Assembly (NCBI GenBank): GCA_033557465.1
Contig: CM066032.1
Location: 56,146,955 to 56,210,954, forward strand
Direction of reading: 5' to 3'
Source of the DNA: Ichthyophis bannanicus
Taxonomy: Eukaryota > Chordata > Amphibia > Gymnophiona > Ichthyophiidae
Length of the DNA stretch: 64,000 nucleotides
Part shown: in pieces, positions 54,060 through 64,000 of the stretch
How the letters are laid out: each line of letters starts with the position of its first letter
Position numbering within the stretch: position 1 is the stretch's first letter
Program-made: the position numbers and the translations under genes
The notes under the pieces: generated by a model
What the model was told of the DNA's origin: nothing
Seen by the model: the letters and a program-made list of their open reading frames with translations, nothing else
The model's database searches: none

Positions 54060-54845
54060 AGTTATGTGATTGTTCTCCAGCATTGTTTTGGGAGCAAAGA
54101 TGAAGTCAGGCGAAGAACCTTGTTTGTGAGTGGGAGCATTAATTAATCGGGGGTACTGCATGTCTCGCATAGTTCTGTGGAATGCCTTGGCAGCGTAGTT
54201 GGATGCTGAGTTGAGGGTGAAGAACCCAAGAACTAGCATAGGTTTGAGGACATGAATGTGCATGTTGATTCTAACAAAGAGGAGAGCTCATCAGTGTGTG
54301 TGTTTGGTGCTCTGTATGTTAGACATATTGTCCAATATTTATTTGCAATGACTATCATGTTGATGCCTCTTGTGTTGGTGTGTGACATGGTCTTGAATTT
54401 ATAGTGACTCCTACCCAGTATCAGCACCTCTTCTCCTCTTTTGAATTTGAGGGCAATTGTATGCAGTGTATGTGGGCGATGTGAGTTGATTTAGGATGAC
54501 CTGGTCTGTGTCAGAAAGTCAAGTCTCCATTATGCACAGTATGTCAGTGTGTTGATCCATTAGGAGATCAGTGATTATGTTAACTTTATTTCTAACTGAC
54601 CTGGCACTGATAAGTGTGCAGCTTACTCGTAGGTGCTGAATTAGGCTTGTCTTAGTAGGGCATAGAAGACTGGTGTGCTTGATGTGTATAAGCCTTTGGG
54701 CCCGCTTATTCGTGTGCTTGTTGGTGTATTGCCACTGGTTGCTTTGTTGGATGTCTCTCAATGAGGATAGGATGGTGGATGCACTTTGTGTTGGCATAAC
54801 TCCTGCCTGATATATGGATGAGCGTATGCACAGTAGCATTATTAA
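54060..54845 (-). mobile_element. Decayed L2 endonuclease region
   Basis: Minus-strand fragments LRVSCTLISARSVRNKVNII, HTDILCIMET (54839-54519), then CLTYRAPNTHTDELSSLLES and YPRLINAPTHKQGSSPDFIF (54427-54060) follow the L2 endonuclease order (NARSIRNK, TETWL, LLYRAP, THTKGNTLDLIF). Many frameshifts; old copy. It may extend the broken region left of 54060 before the CR1 insertion. Confidence 0.75.
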
Positions 54846-55936
54846 TAGAAGTACATAGTAGAAGGGGGCCCGTTTTTTTAAAACCTGCTTACTTTTCTGT
54901 TTCTCTGCTGCGTCTGTGCTTGTGTGATACTAGCAGGGTTCATCTGATTAGGGAGGTGCTTCCCTGTACACTTACTAGCTGTGCACGGGAGACGTTTGTT
55001 CCCTGTTTCGGATGGAAGAGATGTGTGGCATTCTGCAGTGGGTTCCTTTTGTGAGCAGCGGTGTCACTGATTTATGAGGCCTGCGGGTGTAGCTTAGCGC
55101 ATGGCGATAGAGCGCTCACCGGTATCGACGGCTACGATCAGGATGCTGTGGGTGTGTCTATCACTGTTGGATGATTGGAGGCTTGCTGGTTGGAGAACCG
55201 GTTGTGTCTTTCTGTGTGTCATGGAGACTGTTGGAGGCTAAATATGCATCTGTGTTTGTGTATGTGAGCACCATGGGGATTGTTGGTGCTACATACACAC
55301 GTTTTGGAATGTCTATGTCTGTGTGCATGCATGTGTCATGGAGCCTGCTAGGGGTTACATGCATGTCTGTGTCATCGAGAGTGTGTGTATGTATGCAGGG
55401 GTATGTATGTTAATATCTGTTGGAGACTGCGTGTACATGTGAAAACAGCACACTGGGTGTGTCAAAGAGATGCATTCCCTCTTCACTTGCAAAATCACAC
55501 ATATCTCTGTGGGGGGGGGGTAGTAAGAGTTCAAAGAGAGATAATAAAGTATGTCTCGTTATGATAGCGGGGGCTCTATGAGGAATCTTTATAACTGGTG
55601 TTGTCTATGTTTCTCTTCAGATAGGGTGTGTGCGGCGCATGGTGGTGGTGACTGTATATGTGGTGCAGTGTGGGCAGGTGTGTACACTGTGTAAGTCAGG
55701 TGCCTGTATGTGTGTCGTGTTGGGGTTTGGTGCCTGCGTGACTTCTGGTGGTGGGGGGGGGGCTACGCTTTTTAACTTATATTCATTGGGCTCTTTTCTC
55801 ACCTCTCTTCAACTTCCAACCCCTTGCATTCTTACACCCCTCTCTGCAGACTCTCCCGTGCTGCATCCCCCCACTCTGTTCCCCTTCCAACCTCTGTCCC
55901 TTTCTCCCTCCCCTTGCCTTCCATTCCCCTCCAACT
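54846..55936. other. Unassigned, TG-rich
   Basis: No protein family seen. 55150-55700 is rich in TGTGTG-type dinucleotide patches; 55790-55930 is a pyrimidine-rich tract. A tRNA-like patch at about 55085-55120 is discussed among rejected items. Confidence 0.4.
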
Positions 55937-56400
55937 ATCTGTGGGGGGAGTGAGGGGTAAAGCCTGATATAAGCACAGAGGATCCTTAGCTCTGAGGGGA
56001 GGGGGGTTAAGCCTAGGATAAGCACATAGGTTCCTTAGCAGTATGAACTGAGGTGTAAAACCTAGGTCAAGCACAGAGGATCCTTAGCTGTGGGGGGAGA
56101 GGGGTTAAGCCTGGGATAAGCATAGAGAATACTTAGCTGTAGAGAGTGAGCGGTAAAGCCTGGGATCAGCACAGTGAATCCTTAGCTGTGGGTGGAAGGG
56201 GGATTAAATCCTGGGATAAGCACAGAGAATCTTTAGCTATGGGGGGAGTGAGGGGTAAAGCCTGGTATAAGCACAGAGGATCCTTAGCTCTGAAGGGAGG
56301 GCGGTTAAGCCTAGGCTAAGCACATGGGTTCCTTAGCTGTATGACCTGAGTGATAAAGCTGAGTCAAGCACAGAGGATCCTTAGCTGTGGGGGGAGGGGG
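55937..56400. repeat. ~49-bp minisatellite with ~297-bp higher-order period
   Basis: About nine units, each with TAAGCACAGAGGATCCTTAGCTGT-like sequence (CCTTAGCT near 55986, 56090, 56181, 56283, 56331 and 56380) followed by GGGGGAG and GGTTAAGCCT. The order of variants at 55986-56100 repeats at 56283-56395, which indicates amplification of a six-unit block. Confidence 0.85.
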
Positions 56401-56944
56401 TTACATAGTAACATAGTATATAATGGCAGATAAAGACCAGAATGATCCATCTAGACTGCCCAGCATGGCAGCAACAGCAGATGCACCTGCCGCTCTGTGC
56501 AGGTCACCCCTCCGCATGCCTTTGTTTAGGGGTGTATCAACAGCTCTGTGTAGGTCACCCCTTATTTGTTGAAATAGTTATGTTTATTTTGATTTTATCC
56601 TATTGCTGTAAAGGGATCCACAGTCTCTGTCCCATGCCAGTTTAAATTCCGTCACTCTCTTTGCCCCCACCACTTCCATCGGGAGGGCATTCCAAGCATC
56701 CGCCACCCTATCAGTGAAAAAGTATTTCCTGACATGCCTCTCAGTTTACCCCCTTGCAGCGTCATGTTATGCCCTATGGTTTTACAGCTTCCCCGTCTTT
56801 GGAAGAGGTTTGCCATCATCAGCTCTCCCTGGGCAGGGATCGAGCCTCCAGCGGGGTGCCGCGGCGGGAAAGCAGCCATCTTCCAGAAGTGCTGTCCAAT
56901 CGGGGCAGCACTCCACAACTATAAAGCTCAGCGCAACAACACAT

Positions 56945-57697
56945 GTTCTATAAACCTACTCTACAGAGCACCAACTGCGGATCCAGATAACCTGTCCACC
57001 ATCATATACATAGCATCCAACACGCAGGGTCCAAATAAACCTAATTGGATCTTAGGTGACTTTAATCTCCCATCCTTACAGGACAATCAAGCATCCGCAT
57101 TTATAGAAGCTCTAGATATCCTGGGGTACACTCAACTGGTGCAGAAACCTACTCACGCAAAAGGTAACATTTGGGACCTCATTTTCGCCCCGCAAGCAGT
57201 TCTGGAACAACCACAAAATATCATGCTATCATTGACATCAGTACCATGGTCAGATCATAAGCTCATCACTTTTCAGATGCCTACCCTGCGGCCACAAAGG
57301 CCCCAACAGGATGCAAGCAAGACCTCTAAACCAACAACCAGAAGTTTCCACCCATTTAACAGAGAACGCATCCTCGCTGAAACAGACAAGCTCTTTGACA
57401 AGACTTCCCTAGACCTAGAGGAGCTGATCACCACCTGAAACAGCAAACTCAGCACAATCACAATCCGTTCCCCAACAAACAAGGCCCCAAAGAAAAGACC
57501 ATCTACCCCATGGTTTACAGCCGACCTGAAGGCTTCCCTAACCCTTCTACGGAGGCTGGAAAAATGCTGGAGGAAATCACGCACCAGTAGTGACCAAGCA
57601 GCATACATCCAACACCTACATACACATCGCAAAGCCATCACAGACAAGATGAGGCAACACCACACAGACACCCTGAAATGGTCATTGAATAAGCCGC
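56945..57697 (+). pseudogene. L2-d endonuclease C-terminal half and linker
   Basis: Frame to 57438: INLLYRAPTADPDNLSTIIY, WILGDFNLPSLQDNQASAFI, PTHAKGNIWDLIFAPQ, VPWSDHKLITFQMP. A TGA at 57436-57438 replaces a conserved Trp (TGG) before NSKLSTITIRSP. The linker then continues in frame to a frameshift near 57690 (NKPHE..LFNLVKSL). The N-terminal catalytic Glu is lost by truncation. Confidence 0.85.
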
Positions 57698-59461
57698 ATG
57701 AACCTGTTCAACTTAGTTAAATCTCTTGCCAAAGAACCCACCCCTGAGCAACTTGGCAGCATACACCCGCAGGACTATGCTGTCTTTATGCAATCCAAAA
57801 TGTGCAAGACCGACAAAATAGTGATACCCGGCCCCCTCGGCGAACAAGAGTACCCAGCATCCCTAACTTCCTTTTCTACCCCTTCAAAGAAAATTATCGA
57901 AGACACCATCTCAGCCCTAAACACCACCACTGCACACACAGATCCGTGTCCAGCATTCTGGATAAAAGAGTTGCGCAGTGACCTCGCCCCAATCATAGCC
58001 AACATGATAAGACTATCCTTTAGCACTGGGTCTTTCCCCTCCACTCTCAAGCAGACCTCCGTTAGACCTCTATTAAAGAACGCCAAGCTAGACCCCCAAA
58101 AGGTGGAGTCGTACAGGCCAATATCCAGCATCCCGATGCTTGCAAAAATCATTGAAAAGATAGTGTACAGGCAATTACAAGATCATATCGACACCAACGC
58201 CCCACTGGATCCATCCCAACATGGATTCAGAGAGTCACATGGAGTTGAAACACTACTCACAACTCTCTTCAACATTGTAATTTCAGACATTGACAACATA
58301 CGACATGGTTTTGCACTCATCTTTTTAGATATAGCAGCGGCTTTCGACTCTGTTTGCCACGAGATTCTCTTATACCGGCTAAGAGAAAAAGGCATCAGCG
58401 GAACAGCACTAGAGTGGTGCAGATCTTACCTGTCTGGAAGATGGCAACATGTTCGATCAGACGGGGCCACATCCGAACCATTTCCACAAAGTCAAGGAGT
58501 GCCTCAAGGATCCTCCCTATCATCCTTGATGTTTAACATATACATCCAACCCATCTGCAACATCATCAGATCGTTCAATGTGAGTTGTATGTTATACGCT
58601 GACGACGTGCTGTTATACATGCCAATATCACTTGACTGCCTAGACCTTACCCCTCTGACTGCATGCTTCAACACCATATCGGAGTGGCTACTATCACAAA
58701 ATTTACGAATTCAACACAAGAAAACGGAGGTGCTTTTCATCTCGAGAAACCCCAATTTCACACCACCCAGTTGTTTGAAGGTAAATAATGCCGAGCTACA
58801 AGAGAAATCAGCTATACGTTACCTTGGGGTGATGTTGGACCAACATCTCGACATGAAGCAACACATAGCTAACACTGTTAGAGCGATCTACTTTAAAATC
58901 AGATCCCTCAGACACTTACGCCCGTTACTCGAACCAGATGATTGCCGCACCATTTACCAAGCCCTCATCATTCCTCATTTTGATTATTCAAACGCCATCC
59001 TACAAGGACTCCCCCGAGCAACCTTAAACCCCTTGCAACTGGCCATGAACAGTGCAGCGCGGATACTATTCACACCCCTCCTGAAACAGCTGCACTGGCT
59101 CCCCATTCAAGCCAGGATCAGTTTTAAGACCTTGTTGATGACGTTCAAAGCTATCAAGGGGCTCTCCTCCTCCTCTCTATCTGACTTCATACAACCACTT
59201 GCCCCCAGCAGACTAAGAAGAACCGCAGAGACCAATATGTTATCAATACCGAAAGAAACGACAAACTGCAGCAAAACAACATCCAACCGAACCTTCAGTC
59301 TCTGCGCCCCAAGTCTATGGAACACCCTACCATCATACATCAGAGCAATCCCCAACCTGAGCCAGTTCAGGAAGGCCCTGAAACATTTCCTCTTTATCAA
59401 ATATCTCACTGACAGCTCTGAACCCCAGTCACACTCGTATAGTTCGTCCCCAAAAATGTAA
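57698..59461 (+). pseudogene. L2-d reverse transcriptase, 587 open codons
   Basis: Complete RT to C-terminus: TSVRPLLKNAKLDPQKVESY, RPISSIPMLAKIIEKIVYRQ, HGFRESHGVETLLTTLFNIV, FLDIAAAFDSVCHEILLYRL, SQGVPQGSSLSSLMFNIYIQ, CMLYADDVLLYMPI, SAIRYLGVMLDQHLDMKQHI, and CAPSLWNTLPSYIRAI..FRKALKHFLFIKYL. All catalytic residues intact. The copy is defective only through the upstream stop, the frameshift and a small internal gap after SAARILF near 59070. Confidence 0.9.
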
Positions 59462-60157
59462 AACACCAAACAGGATCCTTTCCCATTTAACTTTCTATGT
59501 ATATAGTTTACCTTTGTTCTCCAAGTTCCATTCCCTGTTCAATGTAATGACCAGACATATGTATATTGTCGGATGTTGTTGTTCTATGTAAACCGCGCTT
59601 ATCGCAAATAGTGCGGTATATAAGAATTGTAAATAAATAAATAAAATTAATACTCTAATTATTTAAAAGTCTGAATCATATCTTCCCTGTCCCTCCTCTC
59701 CTCCAGAGTGTACATATTTAGGTCTTCAAGTCTCTTCTCATACGTCTCTTGATGCAGGCTCCAAATCATTTTGGTCACCTTCCTCTGAAGCCTTTCCAGT
59801 CTTTTTATATCCTTTGCGAGATACGGTCTCCAAAACTGAACACAATATTCCAAGTGAGGCCTCACCAGTGACTTGTACAGTGGCATTAGTACCTCTTCCT
59901 TTCTGCTGGTAATTCCTCTTTGTTTGCAACCCGACATCCTCCTGGCTTTTGCCACTGCCTTGTCGCAATGTTTTGCCACCTTGAGATCCTCAGAAATAAT
60001 CACACCAAGGTCCTTCTCCTGGTCTTTGCACACCAAACTCTCACCCCCTATTGCATACAATTCCCTTGGATTTCTGCTTCCCCAAGTGCATGACACTGCA
60101 TTTCTTCACATTAAATCTTAACTGCCAAGCATTAGACCATTCGTCCAACTTTTGTAG

Positions 60158-63100
60158 ATTTATTTATTTATTTATTTTATTTATATTCTCTTATATACCG
60201 CACTATTCAGCATCAGCGCGGTTCACATAGAACAAAAATCTCAGTACAGTCAACTTGCATGAGTTTACAGATAACAAGGGAAGGAACTTGGATAACAAGG
60301 GAAACTATTTACAATCTATTTACAGATGTAATACTACTGAATAGGTACATGTTGCTAGGAAGAGGATCAATCGTTATAGAGAATCAGCCTAAGCATGTTA
60401 TTGAGACATCATGGAATTGGGTAACTGGGTGGGATCACTGATGTCAATGGGTGTTGATGACTCTATAAGGTACTTGTTGAAGAGATGGAATTTGAGGGCT
60501 TTCCTGAATTGTGATAGGCTGTTGATAGCCCGGATGCCAGGGGGTAGTGCATTCCAGCACCTAGGGGCACAAAGGATAAAGGCTCTGTTGGCTGTAGAAG
60601 AAGAGCAGTTTGTAAGGGCCTTTGGGAGCTTTAGGGAGTTGATGGTCGAGGATCTTCTTGCTCTGTTTGGTGTAGTAGTGTGAATAAGGGCAGATAAGGA
60701 TGCAGCAGAGAGCTTATTGAGAGCTTTGAACGTGAGAAGTAGAGTTTTGAAGAGAATTCTGGCCTGAATGGGTAGCCAATGTAATTGAATCAGCAGAGGA
60801 GTAACATGGTCAGTCCTGGCGGCTCCCTGAAGTACCCTTGCTGCGGCATTCATTGCCAGCTGTAACGGGTTTAAGGTGGATTGAGGAAGACCTTGAAGAA
60901 TGACATTAGCATAATCAAAGTGGGGTATGATCAGTGTTTGGTATATTGTCCTGAAATCTTTTGGTTCCAACATGGAGCGTAGGTGTCTCAAGGAGCGGAT
61001 CTTGTAGTATACTGTTCTGACTGTGTTTCCTATGTGGGACTTCATATCTAGGCGTTGATCCAGAATGGCTCCTAGGTAGCATATTGAGGGTTTGGATTGC
61101 AGTTCAGCTTCCTTAGTTTTGAGATATTGTGGTGGGTTAAAGTTGGGATTCCTCGTGATAAAGAGGACTTCCGTTTTCTTATGTTGTATACAGAGGTTTT
61201 GGGAGAGAAGCCAGTCAGAAACTGCATTGAAACAGTTTATTAGAGGGGAGAGATCCAAATGGTCAGTAGAGATGGGGGTGTAGAGTAGAACGTCATCGGC
61301 ATAAAGCATGTAGTCGACCTTAAATGACCGTATGATTTCACAGATTGGTTGCATGTAGATGTTAAATAGAAGGGCAGAAAGTGAGGAACCTTGAGGAACT
61401 CCCTGATCTAGGTGGAAGGGTTCTGAAGTTCTGCCTCCTGAGCGGACATGCTGCCATCTTTCAGATAGATAGGACCTGCACCATTTAAGCGCTGTTCCAG
61501 TGATGCCCTTCTCAATTAGTCTCACTAAAAGGAGTTCATGATTCACTGAATCTAATGCTGCGGCGATGTCCAGAAAGATGAGGGCAAAACCTTGGCGGAT
61601 GTTATCTATGCCAGAGATTATCTTGCTGAAGAGAATGGTGAGGAGAGTTTCGACTCCATGATATTCCCTGAAGCCATGTTGGCAGGGGTCTAGCGGCGCA
61701 ATGGTGTCAATATGGTCCTGTAATTGTCGTTGGACCTCTTTTTCGATGATCTTAGCAAGTAGAGGTATGCTAGAGATGGGTCTGTAGGACTCTACCCTTA
61801 GAGGGTCGAGCTTGCAGTTTTTCAACAGGGGTCTAATTGAAGTATGCTTAAGGGCTGAAGGGAATGATCCTGTTGAAAAGGAGAGGTTCATTATGTTGGC
61901 AATTACTGGGCTGAAGTGACTGCGGAGCTCCTTGATCCAGAAGGCAGGGCATGGATCGGACTGGGATGTAGTGATGTTGAGGGCTGTAATGGTGTCTTCA
62001 ATTCCTTTCTTGGAGGGGATAGAGAATGCAGAAAGAGCTCCAGGGACATCCTGCACAGGTGTGGTGGTTGTTGCAGTGGTTTTGTTGATAAGGCACATCT
62101 TAGATTGTAAGTGGGTTGCAAAGTCTTGAGGGTGTATCTCCACTTGAGGCCCTGAGGATGGCTCCTTAGATAGGGACTTAACTAGGTCGAAAAGGTCGTG
62201 TGGCTTATTGAGAGATCTCATCAAGGTATCAGAGTGGTACCGTTTCATTGACTCGGAGATTGCCTTGCGGTGAGCAGCTAGGTGGCTATTGAATGCTGTC
62301 AGGTCAACAATAGCATGGGAGCGACGCCAGCGTTTTTCGAGTTTCCGTAATAGGATGAGGGATTCTCTAAGGTCCGCTGTGTACCAAGGAGCATTCTCTC
62401 TTTTCCTTGACTGCTTTTTTGATGGAGGACGCACAGCAATAGCACTGAGACTGTTGTTCCAGTGAGAGATTAGGTCCTCAAGGTTTGTGGTAGTAGTATT
62501 GATGAGCTGTTGAGTTTCAGCAAGGATGAGCTCTCTGTTAAATGGCTTAAAAGATCTAGTGGTCAGTCTCACTGTGTTAGCTGGTGTTTTGATGTTCTTG
62601 GTAAGGATTTTACTTGAAGGAATTTGGAGGATGATCAATTTGTGATCAGACCAGGGAACAGGGGTGATGGATGTAATGGGATCAAGAGATGGGCTGAGGG
62701 ATGATTGAGGGGCGAATACCAGATCTAGGGTGTTGCCTTTAGTGTGAGTAGGGACTTTCACCAATTGCTTGAAGCCTAGGTTCTCAAGGGCTTCAAGGAA
62801 AGAAGCTGCTTGATTATCCTGTAATGTTGGTAGGTTGAAGTCACCTAAGATCCACGTTGGGGTGTGTGGGCTATGAGTATTGGAGGCGAGCTCAATGATG
62901 GAGGCAAGTTCATCCAGTGACGTAGATGGTGCTCTGTAGAGCAAGCTGATTGAGCAACGCCTGTTGGAAATGGTAATGGTTTCCATGTGGCTTGTGCTGG
63001 TGGAGTGCATCGTCTGGAACTGGAGGTCAGATCTGGTGAGGATGAGGACACCACCTCCTCTTTTATCTTGCCTGTGGCTGGTATGTACTGTAAAATTTGG

Positions 63101-64000
63101 GGGGAGGAGCTGGTTGATTATGACATTGTCTTCCTCAGATAACCACGTCTCTGTGACCATGAGTATGTCAAGTTCATGAGTGGAGATTAAGTCGGTGACA
63201 GCTGGCCATTTCTTCCGGATGGATCGTGCATTGATGAGTGCACATTTTAGGCTGTTGGGGTAAGGTTTTTCAGATTGTTTGCCTCTGATAGAGTGTTGAG
63301 GAATAATATGGAGGAGATGGGAGTGGCGAGGGTGTGTGTCCCAGTGTAAGTTGCTACGAGATGTACCAGACCATCTCCTTCCATGGTTATGCAATATTGG
63401 GATTTGGTTGGCAGATGGGGTTAAGGCTAGGGAGCAGGAGAACCAGCTAGTGAGGATGATATAGCATCCAAAGATAGTGGTAATGGGGGGACCCATCTTA
63501 GTAGGATGAAAGATTTGTATTAGGGAAATGAGGGTGGACACCAAGTATTGTCAAATGGTGCTCAAGAAGGCGGCCTAGAGCAACTATTGGGTGGTTGTTA
63601 TACCAGCTGCTGCACAGACAAAGCTCTGACTCCAGAGGGAAGGCTGCTGGATAGGTTTAGAGGGTATGAAATAGCAGGGCAGTTAATTACGTCATATCAT
63701 TGACTCAGCAATATTTCGGATTAACCCAAGCTATGGGATACAAAGAAATCTCATATACAGATCATACAACGTAGTTCAATATGCTATACGAGGTCAGAGT
63801 AAGCACTAGTGAGGCATGAGAATAGAAGGGCACCAAAGCATTGAAGAATAACAAGTTAAGTTACTTGAGGGTTATGAGATGTTTCAATTAGGGTACAGCA
63901 TTGTTCACGATGAAATACGATGTATCACATTGTATCAACAGAGTATCACAGTGTATAAAACAATATATCACAATCAGGCTAAAGTTATCAGTTGTTCACC
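60158..64000 (-). mobile_element. L2-e LINE, apparently intact ORF, runs off the window
   Basis: 3' end at 60158 (ATTTATTTATTTATTTATTT, then TATATACCGCACTATTCAGC), ORF 63544-60398, and at least 456 bp of upstream sequence to the window edge. It inserted into CR1-B at 60157; the other flank lies outside, so length and target duplication cannot be checked here. Confidence 0.9.
60398..63544 (-). CDS. L2 endonuclease-reverse transcriptase, 1048 aa, uninterrupted
   Basis: Domains in order: a hydrophobic N-terminal segment (residues ~20-42); endonuclease (~98-310) with TETWL (Glu132), GDFN (234-237), THTKGNTLDLVF (266-277) and SDH (299-301); a basic linker (~380-460); RT (~570-800) with YRPISSIPLLAKIIEK, motif A FLDIAAALDSVNH (Asp659; usual Phe of AAFDS is Leu), QGVPQGSSLSALLFNIY and YADD (748-751); and the L2 C-terminal block CAPRCWNALPPGIRAI..FRKALKFHLFNKYL. 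The protein would nick target DNA and prime reverse transcription from it. No stop or frameshift over 3.1 kb makes this the youngest-looking LINE here. The Leu substitution and lack of a visible ORF1 leave activity open. Start chosen as the first Met of the frame; a Met nearer the endonuclease is possible. Confidence 0.92.
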   Translation of the reverse strand: MVSTLISLIQIFHPTKMGPPITTIFGCYIILTSWFSCSLALTPSANQIPILHNHGRRWSGTSRSNLHWDTHPRHSHLLHIIPQHSIRGKQSEKPYPNSLKCALINARSIRKKWPAVTDLISTHELDILMVTETWLSEEDNVIINQLLPPNFTVHTSHRQDKRGGGVLILTRSDLQFQTMHSTSTSHMETITISNRRCSISLLYRAPSTSLDELASIIELASNTHSPHTPTWILGDFNLPTLQDNQAASFLEALENLGFKQLVKVPTHTKGNTLDLVFAPQSSLSPSLDPITSITPVPWSDHKLIILQIPSSKILTKNIKTPANTVRLTTRSFKPFNRELILAETQQLINTTTTNLEDLISHWNNSLSAIAVRPPSKKQSRKRENAPWYTADLRESLILLRKLEKRWRRSHAIVDLTAFNSHLAAHRKAISESMKRYHSDTLMRSLNKPHDLFDLVKSLSKEPSSGPQVEIHPQDFATHLQSKMCLINKTTATTTTPVQDVPGALSAFSIPSKKGIEDTITALNITTSQSDPCPAFWIKELRSHFSPVIANIMNLSFSTGSFPSALKHTSIRPLLKNCKLDPLRVESYRPISSIPLLAKIIEKEVQRQLQDHIDTIAPLDPCQHGFREYHGVETLLTILFSKIISGIDNIRQGFALIFLDIAAALDSVNHELLLVRLIEKGITGTALKWCRSYLSERWQHVRSGGRTSEPFHLDQGVPQGSSLSALLFNIYMQPICEIIRSFKVDYMLYADDVLLYTPISTDHLDLSPLINCFNAVSDWLLSQNLCIQHKKTEVLFITRNPNFNPPQYLKTKEAELQSKPSICYLGAILDQRLDMKSHIGNTVRTVYYKIRSLRHLRSMLEPKDFRTIYQTLIIPHFDYANVILQGLPQSTLNPLQLAMNAAARVLQGAARTDHVTPLLIQLHWLPIQARILFKTLLLTFKALNKLSAASLSALIHTTTPNRARRSSTINSLKLPKALTNCSSSTANRAFILCAPRCWNALPPGIRAINSLSQFRKALKFHLFNKYLIESSTPIDISDPTQLPNSMMSQ

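Larger units (their letters stand above)
56831..59645 (+). mobile_element. L2-d LINE inside CR1-B
   Basis: 5'-truncated in the endonuclease (recognisable from about 56945), followed by linker, RT and a 3' UTR ending GTAAACCGCGCTTATCGC..GTGCGGTATATAAG and (ATAA)n at 59640. The GC-rich stretch 56831-56930 is not clearly L2 and may be a 5' rearrangement. Confidence 0.88.
56402..60157 (-). mobile_element. CR1-B copy split by L2-d and bordered by L2-e
   Basis: The 3' part 56402-56830 starts TTACATAGTAACATAGTATA (3' tail) and encodes NLFQRRGSCKTIGHNMTLQG. The 5' part 59646-60157 encodes GGESLVCKDQEKDLGVIISE, VRPHLEYCVQFWRPYLAKDI, LERLQRKVTKMIWSLH and MYTLEERRDREDMIQTFK. Joined, they give the TFK..LFQRRGSC order of the intact copy at 25665. 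At 60157 the frame is cut again by L2-e. Confidence 0.88.

Noticed and set aside
55080..55140. tRNA-like patch GGTGTAGCTTAGCGC..AGAGCGCTC
   Set aside because: The D-arm-like part is suggestive, but there is no B box or acceptor stem pairing downstream.

Overview
This window looks like vertebrate intergenic or intronic DNA made almost entirely of transposable elements. I found no complete conventional host gene. The one coding exon that could belong to a host or domesticated gene is a HARBI1-like exon at 16670-17022, with good splice signals on both sides. The mix of repeats (abundant L2- and CR1-clade LINEs, DIRS tyrosine-recombinase retrotransposons, Penelope-like elements with hammerhead ribozymes, an RTE/BovB-type LINE, tRNA-derived SINEs, hAT and Harbinger traces) fits an amphibian, perhaps a caecilian. 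The species call is inference from repeat flavour only.

Layout. 1-4.6 kb: sparse sequence, an RTE-tailed SINE, and an L2 copy broken by two younger L2 fragments. 5-12.6 kb: a 1.36-kb ribozyme-bearing element with an 11-bp target duplication, then a ~1.9-kb tandem duplication of [CR1 fragment + 98-bp minisatellite], whose second satellite array is split by a Penelope-like insertion. 13-17 kb: an L2 remnant, a 2.7-kb non-autonomous hAT element (perfect 14-bp termini, 8-bp target duplication) holding a ~380-bp palindrome and a G-rich minisatellite, then the Harbinger exon. 18-27.7 kb: a DIRS element (DIRS-1, minus strand) inserted in a CR1 copy and itself carrying an L2, two SINE-bearing sites and a second CR1; the L2 holds an RTE fragment and two SINEs. 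27.7-35 kb: remnants, including a third Penelope ribozyme. 35.3-40.5 kb: DIRS-3, with a 902-bp inverted-repeat element inside. 40.8-42.9 kb: a hAT MITE, an orphan DIRS terminus and an RTE fragment. 42.9-50.5 kb: a Penelope-like 3' part abutting DIRS-2, which carries a CR1 and an L2. 50.5-54 kb: a CR1 split by two related solo LTRs. 54-64 kb: an L2 remnant, a 49-bp minisatellite, then a CR1 split by two opposing L2 copies; the last L2 has an uninterrupted 1048-codon endonuclease-reverse transcriptase ORF.

How it fits together. The L2, CR1, RTE and Penelope elements supply target-primed reverse transcription. The SINEs have 3' tails matching either L2 or RTE and were probably mobilised by those partners. 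Insertion order can be read directly at many junctions from target-site duplications. The most interesting signals are four hammerhead ribozyme folds, three of which have all three helices and a GUC cleavage site and lie in Penelope-like 3' regions. Also notable are the classical DIRS inverted-terminal and internal-complementary repeats, and two related solo LTRs in one LINE copy.

Boundaries marked approximate were read by eye. Family names are by motif recognition, not by database search.
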